From an uncultured Lachnospiraceae bacterium (GTDB lineage Bacteria; Bacillota; Clostridia; Lachnospirales; Lachnospiraceae): a DNA stretch of 64,000 nt. This document shows positions 26,701 through 34,108 of this stretch, in pieces; position 1 is the stretch's first letter; every line of letters starts with the position of its first letter. The notes under the pieces were generated by a model. It was not told the origin of the DNA and ran no database searches. It worked only from the letters and a program-made list of their open reading frames with translations. The translations under genes were made by a program, and so were the position numbers. Location: assembly GCA_910579615.1 (NCBI GenBank), contig CAJTUA010000003.1, positions 186,001-250,000 of the forward strand. The letters are read 5' to 3'.

Positions 26701-26950
26701 TGATAAAACTGCACTGCACCCGATTGTGCAGACCATTGACAATTTCGAGCGCAACCATAAGCTTGGCACAGTTTTTGAGGCGAAATGCATGGGCGGGAGC
26801 CTGCTTGCATGTACGAGCCGCTTACAGCACATGCAGGACAGTGTGGCAGCGCAGAATCTGTATGAAAGCCTTGTAAATTACGCGGCATCTGCGGAATTTG
26901 TGCCGTCGGAGGAATTGACAGAGGAAGAGTTTGAGCGGATTTTCGGGTAA
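23714..26950 (+). CDS. Glycoside hydrolase family 2 (beta-galactosidase/glucuronidase superfamily)
   Basis: 1078 residues, no signal peptide. N-terminal jelly-roll domain (GCAWYQRTVRIQEEDVGRPI, TRVWVNGVLIGSND), an immunoglobulin-like domain, then the TIM barrel from about residue 330 (FLRGKHDGMIFPLTGAAP, GINHYRFHTCCPPEAAFFA). The acid/base is Glu in MMSLGNELWGS and the nucleophile is probably Glu in IVSHEVGQYC. A Gly/Asn/Lys-rich insert at about 545-590 lies between these two residues and is unusual; a second low-complexity stretch is near 870-890. Substrate unknown. A strong terminator follows. Confidence 0.9.
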   Translation: MKKYDLSGEWLLWLDEEKSGSFEGGELSHAFDDVITLPATTAQAGKASHGENTARETYFLTERYPFYGCAWYQRTVRIQEEDVGRPIYLYFERTRMTRVWVNGVLIGSNDSICAPHRYEISSAVKEQELTITVCVNNADYPTKGGHMTSQDTQTNWNGILGKMELQVFAPVDVLFAVTESDSRTGEIRVTLELYNAWMMPEEREILVNGEYVFLPEEILPTSGLQTAPLYLIENSHRQTITLQPGLSRQTITVKVANVMCFGEFTPCFGQLHIRCVEKEGDVLRPVFSKAQESVLERVEEKLGSAAGRNAAAGALTVDAVFGFREFAASRHHFYINGIKTFLRGKHDGMIFPLTGAAPMDVEGWLKVMRTAKRFGINHYRFHTCCPPEAAFFAADLLGIYMEPELPFWGTIAAPGEEGYNKEEQDYLIAEGFRLMEAYGSHPSFVMMSLGNELWGSRERLGEIIEGFRAVDKRHLYTSGSNNFQFYPSDIPQEDFFAGVRFDRDSLIRGSYAMCDAPQGFVQTEQPNTVHSYDVFFDEEEEAEELEIGRTPGDSKNAGSLQNGKNPGKNGISENAAEREIEIQYGTGVKKVKTSSAKAFTTNKPIVSHEVGQYCTYPDFKEISHYTGVLAARNLEVFRERLAAAGMAEQGEEFFRNSGALAAFCYKMELEAAHRSKMLAGYQLLDIQDFSGQGTALVGVLNALMEEKGMISGREWRGFCAPTVALVCLPKFVYAQGETVKGGLTISHYGAQMLRGAVLNVMVTEVQKPQKGGARTKFLLDADYPQKALANGVHSVGEFALELPVTDAFAEYLLTLTLTGQDEELINRNTYALYSYPKREGLHVFAQSVQKSGTAALLLCEDCGKHDVSGKAGQPNLANNASKSAGISDVAGAAPEKTEPLYVTNNASEAKTLLGRGGRVLFLPEEIKEKVQGTFCTDFWCYPMFRAISESVNRPVPVGTLGLNIKENHAALRSFGSHTFSTPQWYDIVTESDAAVLDKTALHPIVQTIDNFERNHKLGTVFEAKCMGGSLLACTSRLQHMQDSVAAQNLYESLVNYAASAEFVPSEELTEEEFERIFG

Positions 26951-26959
26951 ATGATGCAC

Positions 26960-27006
26960 AGGAACCTTTTCCGGACAGATATAAAAATCATCCGGAAAAG
27001 GTTCCT
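26960..27006 (+). terminator. Terminator after the GH2 gene
   Basis: A perfect 16-base stem (26960-26975 with 26991-27006), a 15-base loop and a following T-run. It also lies just past the stop of the convergent exonuclease gene. Confidence 0.9.
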
Positions 27007-27015
27007 TTTTTGTCA

Positions 27016-27858
27016 TCACTTCAGCCCGATATTTTTTAGCACTTCATTTGTTGTTATTCCGCTGTCATGGAATTTTAATTCCTGCATGTCAAATGGCAAT
27101 GCCGTGCAGTTTGAAAGCTGAATCATCCTGTAATTCGTCCCAAGCTTTTCTGCATTTCTGATTACGGATTCCCTCACAGACGGTTTTTTGATTTTCTCCG
27201 CATAAAAAAGAATACGCGGAAGGCTTCCGAATTCACGCAGCAGTGCCGCCGCCGTCTTTGCCCCGATGCTTTCCGCGCCCTTAATATTGTCTGCGGTATC
27301 CCCCACAAGTGATTTCCAATCCGCATATTGTTTTGGTGTAATGCCGTACCTCTGCATGATATATTCCGGCGTACAAACGACCGTTTTTTCACCGCGGTAC
27401 CGAAGCACGGATACCCTGTCTGTGATAAGCTGAAAAAAATCGCTGTCAAAGGACGCAATTATGATTTCTGTATTTTCCCCGGACGATAATACGTAACTGG
27501 CAATCATATCATCCGCCTCGCAGTCCACCGTTTCGGTGTATTTGATTTTGAGATAATCAAGCGCTATATATACATCCGGTAATTGTGAAAACGGATTTTC
27601 CTCCTCGCATACCGCACTGTAATCCGGCCGGTTCGCCTTGTACCCGGAATCCAGCTCGCGGCGGCTATTTTCATGTTCACCGTCAAATATGGCAATCACA
27701 TGTGTGGGCTCCATCCTGCGGATAATTTTCAGCATTGCCCCGACAAAACCGAGCGTCCCCTGAATCGCCCTCCCCTGCTTATTCACGATTCTTGCGGGCA
27801 TACCAAAAAACATTTGAAACAATAAATTGCATCCGTCAACAATCAATAATCTGTCCAA
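27016..27858 (-). CDS. 5'-3' exonuclease/flap endonuclease (PolA N-terminal type)
   Basis: 280 residues, a stand-alone version of the 5' nuclease domain of DNA polymerase I. Metal-binding acidic residues are in LLIVDGCNLLF, HVIAIFDGEH, DCEADDMIASY and IASFDSDFFQL. The helix-hairpin-helix region is VGDTADNIKGAESIGAKTAA. The start is TTG at 27858 with an excellent AGGAAGG before it. It overlaps no other gene but is 14 bases after the DUF402 gene, so the two may be co-transcribed. It probably processes Okazaki fragments or flaps. Confidence 0.9.
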   Translation of the reverse strand: MDRLLIVDGCNLLFQMFFGMPARIVNKQGRAIQGTLGFVGAMLKIIRRMEPTHVIAIFDGEHENSRRELDSGYKANRPDYSAVCEEENPFSQLPDVYIALDYLKIKYTETVDCEADDMIASYVLSSGENTEIIIASFDSDFFQLITDRVSVLRYRGEKTVVCTPEYIMQRYGITPKQYADWKSLVGDTADNIKGAESIGAKTAAALLREFGSLPRILFYAEKIKKPSVRESVIRNAEKLGTNYRMIQLSNCTALPFDMQELKFHDSGITTNEVLKNIGLK

Positions 27859-27872
27859 TATTTTTTCCTTCC

Positions 27873-28358
27873 TCAGATGCCCGCGGCATCCTCATATTTT
27901 GCAATCCAGTCCGTATATGTAGAAAAGCGTCCCGCATCAATGTCGGACAGCAGCACATCCATCGCGTGCAGGGAATCGCAGAGGATATCCGCGGTAATCA
28001 GCCCGTCGCGCAGTGCGTCGGCGGCTTCGCCCGCATCGAGCACATGCACCCGGCCATCCGGGTCGATGACGACATCAATCAAGAGATCGACAAATGTAAT
28101 CGAGTCCGCCTCCACTACCGTGCGAATCATATCGCAGTACCAGTGCACAAAGCTGCCGTCCGGCGCGAAAACCTTGCTGACCTTAATCCCTTTGTCAATA
28201 AAATACGCAGAAATGCCGCCGCCGATATCCGCCCGCGGCTTTAAAGATTTCCAACAGGTGACCATCCGGGTATCACTTTCAAACAGAATGCGGTCATCCT
28301 TTAATGCGATGGTTTCAAGTGGAACAAAACGTTTGCGGTAAATGATTTTTTCAGCCAT
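27873..28358 (-). CDS. DUF402 family protein
   Basis: 161 residues. DUF402 proteins include nucleoside di- and triphosphate phosphatases and FomD-like CMP-phosphonate hydrolases. Here the family pattern is AYFIDKGIKVSKVFAPDGSF, then HWYCDMIRTV and FVDLLIDVVIDPDGRVHVLD, whose Asp residues would hold metal ions. The ATG at 28358 has GGAGG seven bases before it. The frame runs open a further 77 codons upstream, but that part is AT-rich and not family-like, so I leave it out. Confidence 0.85.
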   Translation of the reverse strand: MAEKIIYRKRFVPLETIALKDDRILFESDTRMVTCWKSLKPRADIGGGISAYFIDKGIKVSKVFAPDGSFVHWYCDMIRTVVEADSITFVDLLIDVVIDPDGRVHVLDAGEAADALRDGLITADILCDSLHAMDVLLSDIDAGRFSTYTDWIAKYEDAAGI

Positions 28359-28912
28359 GACAACCTCCGTTCTTGGGATTAATTCTGTAAAGCCCAGGCA
28401 AGGTGCAGCCTGCCATTTACGTCTGTAGCACAAAAAAATGATGTGAAGTAAAAGCTTTTGCCAACATTTCCTTGGAACAATTTTTTTAAGTATACCATAA
28501 GGAAAGAAAAAATACAATAAAGATTGTTTTGCCAGTGGAAAATAAATTGGATACTTAAAATGTTCACGCATTTTTTTGTGTTCTGCCAAGCACTTTGGTA
28601 TGTTTTCCTTGCTATAAATTGCCGTTTTCCCTTGCTGATTTTGCCGGGCAGGGGTATAATGTAAGCAGAAAATATTGGTTTTAAGCTATTTCTGGGATTG
28701 GAGATAAAGTTACAGCATTTTTGCTGGTTCCGGATATACTGGATAAAAATATTGCCATTTTTATCAATCATTAGCATAACAGGGAACATCATTTGGGCAA
28801 AAGCAAAGTGTGCGGCATGAGCCAGATTTTCGAAACCGGGAAAGCTTTGTCAATATAAAGTCCACAAAATAAAAAAATCTCAAAATAAAAAAGTTTAAGG
28901 AGGTATCTTTTC
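28359..28912. other. AT-rich intergenic region, no gene seen
   Basis: 554 bases between divergent genes. An open frame of 137 codons on the minus strand (28379-28792) has biased, low-complexity composition and no ribosome binding site, so I do not call it. No clear promoter pair was found. Confidence 0.5.
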
Positions 28913-29572
28913 ATGGAAATATTTCGTTTTGCGATTTTGGGCGCAGCAAATATTGCCAACAAGTTCTGCGATGCGGTTGCGCGGATTCCGGGCTGTGAGG
29001 TCGTGGCGGTTGCAAGCAAAAGCATGGGGCGGGCAAAAAATTTTGCGCAAAGAAACAAGGTACCGCATGTTTATGCCGATTACAGGGAAATGCTTGATGC
29101 GGAAAAACCGGACTGTGCCTATATCGCGGTGACCGTAAACGACCATTACCGTCTGACGACGTTTCTTTTGGGACAAAAGGTGAAAAACATGACTGCCACG
29201 GCTTCCTGGAGCGAGAGCGGCGTGGATATCACCAACCATATCGCAATTTCGTTTGAACATACATTGGCAAGCCTGATGGCGAGCTTTGTTTCGAAGATGG
29301 AAGAACGGATGGTGCTTTACGGGCAGGAGGGGAAAATTATATTGCCGTCCCCTCATTTCGGCGCGGAGTGTTTTCTGTATGACGGGCAAGGGACATTGGT
29401 GGAGCATTTTAAAGACGAGAAAACGCAGAATGGCTTTACGTATGAGATTGAGGAAGCAGTGGCGTGCGTGAGGGCAGGAAAGCTTGAGAGCAGCGTGATT
29501 CCGCATACGGACACGATTGCGTGTGCAAAGATGTTTGATATGATTGAGGCGACGCGTTCGAAACAGTCTTGA
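28913..29572 (+). pseudogene. Gfo/Idh/MocA oxidoreductase with internal in-frame deletion
   Basis: 219 residues; relatives have 320-340. The NAD-binding Rossmann start is intact (FRFAILGAANIANKFCDAVA, VVAVASKSMGRAKNFA). The sequence reaches AYIAVTVNDHYRLTTFLLGQ and jumps to KNMTATASWSESGVDITNHI, which belongs near the end of the substrate domain. The part that should lie between, including the conserved EKP lysine motif that binds the nicotinamide, is missing. The frame is kept and the ribosome binding site AGGAGG is good, so it may still be translated, but it cannot be a normal dehydrogenase. Alternatively a minimal NAD-binding protein. Confidence 0.75.
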
Positions 29573-29585
29573 AAAGGAGGGCAGG

Positions 29586-30233
29586 ATGGCGGAGCAGGAA
29601 TATTTCAAAAAAGCACTGGCTGATTTTACATTTGACGCGGCAGCAGGCGGCGCAATCCGCCATCTCGCCGACAATGGCTGCACAGTAAAGCAGATTGCGG
29701 AGCACCTGGATTTCCCGGTGCCGGAGGGCAGAATTGCAAGGGTGGTCTGGGAGCACTTTTTAGCGACCGGGCGCATCCGCAAAGAGGAGCCGGGAAATGG
29801 TACGGCGAGTGAAGAATATACTTATGTGACGGAATATGACAATTATGGAAGGAAAAGTTTCCGGCGCGTGAAACTAGCACAGCGGGGCGCGGAGAAAATT
29901 GTGTTCCACGAGGTCGTGTTTGAACCGGCGCGCTATGGGAAACTTTCGGATTATCTGGCGGAAAAATGTGCGGGGAATGGAGTGGAGAAGTCATATCTTT
30001 CTTGTGATTTTGCGCAAAACCGCAAGTGGGAGCCGGAGGCCTTTGCGGCGGCGATGGAGGTTTTGGAAGCGCGGGAGCGGGAGTATATTTGCGGGTTATT
30101 TCAGGAGGGCGGGGTTGTTTACCATCAGCTTGACCGGAGGATGCGGGAGATTGTGGTAAGGCTGTATGAAGCGGGGAAGTACCGGGGGGAGTGTTGGTTT
30201 TTGGGGAGTGGGGAGAAGGTGGTTCTGGGGTGA
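29586..30233 (+). CDS. Hypothetical protein with winged-helix-like N-terminus
   Basis: 215 residues. I do not recognise the family. The N-terminus, GGAIRHLADNGCTVKQIAEH, reads like a helix-turn-helix, followed by RVVWEHFLATGRI. The middle is DNYGRKSFRRVKL and the C-terminal third has LSCDFAQNRKWEPEAFAAAM, REREYICGLFQEGG and VYHQLDRRMREIVVRLYEAG. The ATG at 29586 has AGGAGGG five bases upstream. It follows the deleted oxidoreductase by 13 bases. A decayed copy of its C-terminal part lies 4 kb away at about 33976-34108, on the other side of the mobile-element remains. Confidence 0.7.
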   Translation: MAEQEYFKKALADFTFDAAAGGAIRHLADNGCTVKQIAEHLDFPVPEGRIARVVWEHFLATGRIRKEEPGNGTASEEYTYVTEYDNYGRKSFRRVKLAQRGAEKIVFHEVVFEPARYGKLSDYLAEKCAGNGVEKSYLSCDFAQNRKWEPEAFAAAMEVLEAREREYICGLFQEGGVVYHQLDRRMREIVVRLYEAGKYRGECWFLGSGEKVVLG

Positions 30234-30304
30234 GAAGTTAGTTTGGCATTAAATTTTTTACGTGTAGTACAGTGTATTTCCAAAAAAATTCGAATTTCAG
30301 CATA

Positions 30305-30879
30305 TTATTTGCAAAAAATCTCAAAAATATTTACAAAAAGAGAAATGGCATATAATATAGTTATTCTGGCGCTTGTATTTGACCGCTGGTTTTCAGTCGT
30401 GTCGTGGATTTGATTTAAACAGTTGTTGATGTGGGCAGAGCGTTTTTCGATCCCGTCTGCATATTTCAGCCGCTTTCTAAGTTCCGTTATCTGCTCCGTC
30501 ACGCCCTGTTTTTCGGTTCGGAGTGTTTCTTTTTCGGTTGGTGTGGCACGGCGTACTTTATTCTGCAAATGTTGGCAGTAGTTGGTAAGTTTATTTATTT
30601 CATTCTGGTTTTTCTCCCTGCCGGCTTGTAGTCCGTGCCTTTGGGGAATATCCCTAACAGATAGCACCAGTAGCAATATAATGCCAAAATCCCCGTGGTT
30701 TTCTGATGAGTTTTCCATGTGTTTTTATACTGCTCAGGCATATGCGGGGAGTAGGAAATCTTTGCTTTGTAGTTTTCGTATCGGGAAGTCCCGCCTAAAC
30801 ATGACCGTATGAAATTGGGAGCCAGCCGTTCGTCAAGCGTGTCTAACCTTGTGAAGTGCTTATACTGCGGCAGCTTCAT
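30305..30879 (-). pseudogene. Remnant of a mobile-element relaxase
   Basis: Two overlapping frames on the minus strand (30879-30595 and 30718-30305) together read like the C-terminal half of the relaxase/mobilisation proteins of Tn4451/Tn1549-type elements: YKNTWKTHQKTTGILALYCY then WCYLLGIFPKG in one frame; INKLTNYCQHLQNKVRRATP and LRKRLKYADGIEKRSAHINN in the other. A frameshift separates them and the N-terminal nuclease part is absent. It marks the left side of a decayed mobile element carrying the ABC genes. Confidence 0.6.
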
Positions 30880-30918
30880 TTTCCAATGACTGCCCGAAAA
30901 AAGAACATAGCAATACCT

Positions 30919-30950
30919 CCCACCATAGCACCGTTTTTTTATATGGTGGG
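30919..30950. repeat. 9-base inverted repeat
   Basis: CCCACCATA (30919-30927) and TATGGTGGG (30942-30950), a perfect palindrome with a T-rich loop, between the relaxase remnant and the ABC operon. Confidence 0.6.
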
Positions 30951-30971
30951 CATGCGCATTGAAACCTTATG

Positions 30972-31021
30972 AAATAAAACAGAGCCAACGAACTGTGATT
31001 TTATTTCACAAGTTCATCGGC
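30972..31021 (-). terminator. Terminator of the MerR-ABC operon
   Basis: On the minus strand, GCCGATGAAC and its partner GTTCGTTGGC pair with G-U pairs and a TTGTG/CACA extension, followed by TCTGTTTTATTT. It lies 35 bases past the permease stop. Confidence 0.6.
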
Positions 31022-31055
31022 CCTGCGTCTTAAGCGTCTGACTCTGTGATAACAG

Positions 31056-31793
31056 TTATTTGTAAATTCTTTTCATCAATTTCGATTTCTGTTTCTTTAA
31101 AAGTATTCCACATACGATTACTGCTATAAAAAAGACAAGGATTAGATACCATAGATTTTCAAGACAAAAGCCCTTATCCAACATCAACCGGTATCCACAG
31201 GAAGCGGGGAAAATACGCCCGGTCATTTTAAGAAAATCGGGTAACAAATCAATAGGGAACATAATTCCCGAAAGCATAATTGAAGGCAGAAACACTAACT
31301 GCGCTATCATCGTCAATTTCGCTTGATTTTTTATAATCAATCCTAAAATACTTCCAATGCTTAATGACACAATGATATATATGGCAAGTGCAAAAAAGAA
31401 AATCGGAAGTTGTGCTGGCAAAACTGCTTCAAATAGCACGGGAGCCAGCAGCACTATCACAGCACAGACAATCATCAAATGTATAAATGCGGAAAGAAAC
31501 ATTGTAACAAGACCTAGATAGGTAGGCACTCCGTTTGCTTTATAGACTTTGTTTATGTCACTTCCATAAGTTTCAATCAGCGATGACGGCAGTCCGATAA
31601 ACGCTCCCATCGAAACACTCATCACAATCATAGATTGGCTGAGCGTACTTCTCATATTGGGCATAACAGAAGTGAAAATACCGCCCATAAGAAGAAAGAA
31701 TATAAGCGGTATGATATAGCAGGTGACGAACAAAGATTTGCTTCGTATATCCAATTTCAACTGTAACGCAACGCCATATAAAAACCCACTCAT
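31056..31793 (-). CDS. ABC-2 type transporter permease
   Basis: 245 residues with six hydrophobic segments, for example SLFVTCYIIPLIFFLLMGGI, AFIHLMIVCAVIVLLAPVLF, PIFFFALAIYIIVSLSIGSI and LVFLPSIMLSGIMFPIDLLP. The last is the ABC-2 family signature before the final segments. It overlaps the ATPase gene by four bases, so the two proteins form one exporter, probably for a drug, lantibiotic or other peptide. The substrate cannot be read from sequence. Confidence 0.9.
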   Translation of the reverse strand: MSGFLYGVALQLKLDIRSKSLFVTCYIIPLIFFLLMGGIFTSVMPNMRSTLSQSMIVMSVSMGAFIGLPSSLIETYGSDINKVYKANGVPTYLGLVTMFLSAFIHLMIVCAVIVLLAPVLFEAVLPAQLPIFFFALAIYIIVSLSIGSILGLIIKNQAKLTMIAQLVFLPSIMLSGIMFPIDLLPDFLKMTGRIFPASCGYRLMLDKGFCLENLWYLILVFFIAVIVCGILLKKQKSKLMKRIYK

Positions 31794-32608
31794 TCTGCTT
31801 CCCTCCTCGTCATTTCCATAAAATGCTGTTCCAGTGTGCCACGGTCAACTTTAATATCTAACACATGAATTTCCTTTTGCTTCAACTCGCCAAGCAGAGA
31901 AATCAAAGTATCTTCAATATTGTCCGTTTCAATAGTGCTGTCCCCTTGCAGCGTTTTGATATGGATAAAATATTTTTTCCCAACTTTGTCTGTAAGTTCC
32001 GAAGCTGTGCCGCAAAAAATAATATTTCCGTGATTTAAAATGGCAATACGGTCACATAAGGTTTCTACCTCCGCCATATCATGGCTTGCCAAAACAATTG
32101 TTTTTCCTTGTGATTTGAGCTTGCGGATTTGCTCATGAAGCAGAAGCCTGCCCTCGACATCAAGTCCCGCAGTCGGCTCATCGAGGAAAATAATATCTGG
32201 ATTGCTGATAAGCGCAAGGGCAAGATGTAGACGCCTTTTTTGCCCTGTGGATAGTTGGACATACTGCCTTTTCTCAATTTCTTTGATACCAAGAGTATGA
32301 AGCATGGAATAGTCAATCTTTGCTGTATTCCATTTTGCAAACAGCTTTATAGCCTCCATAGGTTTGATGTGAGCGGGCAAAGATGATGATTGCAGCTGTA
32401 TGCCCATTTTCCCGTTTACGATAATTGTACCGCTGTCGTATTTCTTCAAACCCTCGATACATTCCAGAGATGTCGTTTTTCCTGCTCCATTTACGCCAAG
32501 CAGAGAAAATACTTCTCCTTTTTCGATTTGAAAATTAAGTCCCTTAAGAATAATATGGTTACCATAGCTTTTCCTTAACTCACTAACTTGTATTGCATGC
32601 TTCATCAT
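31790..32608 (-). CDS. ABC transporter ATP-binding protein
   Basis: 272 residues. Walker A is LGVNGAGKTT, the signature LSTGQKRRLHLALAL, Walker B DIIFLDEPTAGLD and the switch His is in VLASHDMAEVE. The unusual STGQK form of the signature is common in drug and bacteriocin exporters. It overlaps the MerR stop codon (GAATGATG), so regulator, ATPase and permease are translated from one message. Confidence 0.93.
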   Translation of the reverse strand: MMKHAIQVSELRKSYGNHIILKGLNFQIEKGEVFSLLGVNGAGKTTSLECIEGLKKYDSGTIIVNGKMGIQLQSSSLPAHIKPMEAIKLFAKWNTAKIDYSMLHTLGIKEIEKRQYVQLSTGQKRRLHLALALISNPDIIFLDEPTAGLDVEGRLLLHEQIRKLKSQGKTIVLASHDMAEVETLCDRIAILNHGNIIFCGTASELTDKVGKKYFIHIKTLQGDSTIETDNIEDTLISLLGELKQKEIHVLDIKVDRGTLEQHFMEMTRREAE

Positions 32609-33402
32609 TCTGCCTCCTCAAACGGATTTACTCCAAGTTTTGAAAAGTAAACTTGCAAAGCTGGCTCTAAATAATCGTTTACTATTTTTTGCCTTTCTTC
32701 CCAAGAATTTGTAGCAATATCAATATTGCCTATTTCCATCAATTTCGGCAGCATACTCATATCGCCGTTTGTAAATTCCATAATCAAGCCCCAATATTCT
32801 TTTACAACCTGCTGACACTTTTCACTTTCGGGGAGCACATTTTCCTTTTGAAGTTGTACGATTTCATCGCTCAAACGATTAAATCTGTCCATAAAATCCA
32901 AACCACTTTCTCTGGTGAATTGATTACGGATATGGTCAAGCGTATCGTCATCGAAACGCTTAATAAGATAGTAAGAGTCATTTTTTATTTGCAGATTGAC
33001 AATAATATCTGCATATTTCTTAAAATTGACTGTCTGCATTTGCAGCACTTCTGTTTTTAACTGTTCGATTGCTGTCAAAGAATCTGTGAGATGCTCTATT
33101 TTCTCTCGTATGTTATCTGCCTGTTCGGTAAGGGCAGTTGCCACATCAGCTGGTGTTTCTAAAGAAATTAAGCGTTGTTTAATATCATCCAAAGAAAATC
33201 CTAATGATTTCAAGGACAAAATCTGATGAAGTGTAACTAAATCTTTATTCGTATAAAGCCTGCGTCCACCCTCACTTTCTGCTGATGGAGAGAGTAATCC
33301 TTCTTTGTCGTAATATTGCAAAGTTCGGACAGTTGTTCCCATTTTTTTCGCAACTTCTCCAACTGTCATATATCCATCTGGAATTGCCCTGTATTTTGCC
33401 AT
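32605..33402 (-). CDS. MerR-family regulator of the ABC exporter (TipAS-like C-terminus)
   Basis: 265 residues. DNA-binding domain MTVGEVAKKMGTTVRTLQYY then GRRLYTNKDLVTLHQILSLK, a dimerising coiled coil, then a C-terminal domain (EKCQQVVKEYWGLIMEFTNG, VNDYLEPALQVYF) resembling the TipAS antibiotic-binding fold. It probably detects the compound that the exporter removes. Its own promoter shows the MerR-type 19-base spacer with an operator inside, so it autoregulates the operon. Confidence 0.92.
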   Translation of the reverse strand: MAKYRAIPDGYMTVGEVAKKMGTTVRTLQYYDKEGLLSPSAESEGGRRLYTNKDLVTLHQILSLKSLGFSLDDIKQRLISLETPADVATALTEQADNIREKIEHLTDSLTAIEQLKTEVLQMQTVNFKKYADIIVNLQIKNDSYYLIKRFDDDTLDHIRNQFTRESGLDFMDRFNRLSDEIVQLQKENVLPESEKCQQVVKEYWGLIMEFTNGDMSMLPKLMEIGNIDIATNSWEERQKIVNDYLEPALQVYFSKLGVNPFEEAE

Positions 33403-33424
33403 AGTCCTTTACCTCCTGAAACGT

Positions 33425-33455
33425 ATTATAAATCATTACGCAACGTAACAAGCAA
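33425..33455 (-). promoter_or_regulatory. MerR-type promoter with operator in a 19-base spacer
   Basis: On the minus strand, TTGCTT (33455-33450) and TATAAT (33430-33425) are 19 bases apart. The spacer contains the perfect palindrome TTACG-TTG-CGTAA (33436-33448). Over-long spacers untwisted by the activator are the hallmark of MerR regulation. Confidence 0.8.
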
Positions 33456-33506
33456 GACCTTTTTGGAAAATTTTTAGACAGCAGGGTTTGATGATATGCC
33501 CTGTGC

Positions 33507-33817
33507 TTATTTCATAGCCTCTATGAGCTTGTGGGAGCGTTCCTGTGTCTGCCTGTTAATGTTGGCAAGGCAGGCGTTGAGTTTACTGTTTGTGAGAAGA
33601 TTCGTGTATGTAACCTTGCGGTACTGCTTCAGATAGTCCAGATGCCGCTTTCTCGCCCGCCGGTTCGGTCGGTTCGTCGCTTGAGTGCCACTGGTACTCG
33701 CTCACCCCATCTGCCTATCGGCTGTTCTTCTTCAGTGGGTAAAGCTATACATGCAATTATATAATTGCCTTTCCGTTCGTATTTGCCGCCTAGTTCCTCA
33801 AATAATATATTTACCAT
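33507..33817 (-). pseudogene. tnpV: Frameshifted TnpV remnant
   Basis: The minus strand begins MVNILFEELGGKYERKGNYI then ACIALPTEEEQPIGRWGER, the N-terminus of TnpV, a small protein of Tn4451/Tn1549-like elements. After a frameshift the text continues DYLKQYRKVTYTNLLTNSKL and NRQTQERSHKLIEAMK before a stop. With the relaxase remnant at 30.3-30.9 kb it brackets the ABC operon and shows that the region is a decayed transposon. Confidence 0.75.
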
Positions 33818-33975
33818 TTTCTGTTACCTCCAGATTAAATATTAACTCCACACTCTTGTGTCTGTTGTCTTAAACAAAATTTTGAGTTTTCTCCTTATCT
33901 GGTTTCGTTCATATTCTGTCATTCTGGAAAAGTTTTTGAAAAAATTTGAAAATGTTGTGAGAAATATTGAGGATT

Positions 33976-34108
33976 TAAATTTTTCTTGCGGTTTTGCGCA
34001 AAATCACAAGTTGGAGCCAAAAGTGTTTGCAGAAGCAATGGAGGGAAGTTCTATGGAACGGGGAAATACTGAGGGAGAGTTGTTTGAGAAAGTAGAAAGA
34101 AGTTGGCT
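33976..34108 (+). pseudogene. Decayed copy of the 3' part of the gene at 29586
   Basis: This stretch encodes SCGFAQNHKLEPKVFAEAME, closely matching SCDFAQNRKWEPEAFAAAME in the intact gene (DNA about 29998-30060 against 33982-34045). No start or full frame is present. The matching pieces lie on the two sides of the mobile-element remains. Confidence 0.6.

Noticed and set aside
28379..28792. 137-codon minus-strand frame upstream of the DUF402 gene
   Set aside because: AT-rich, low-complexity product, no ribosome binding site and no domain; treated as intergenic.
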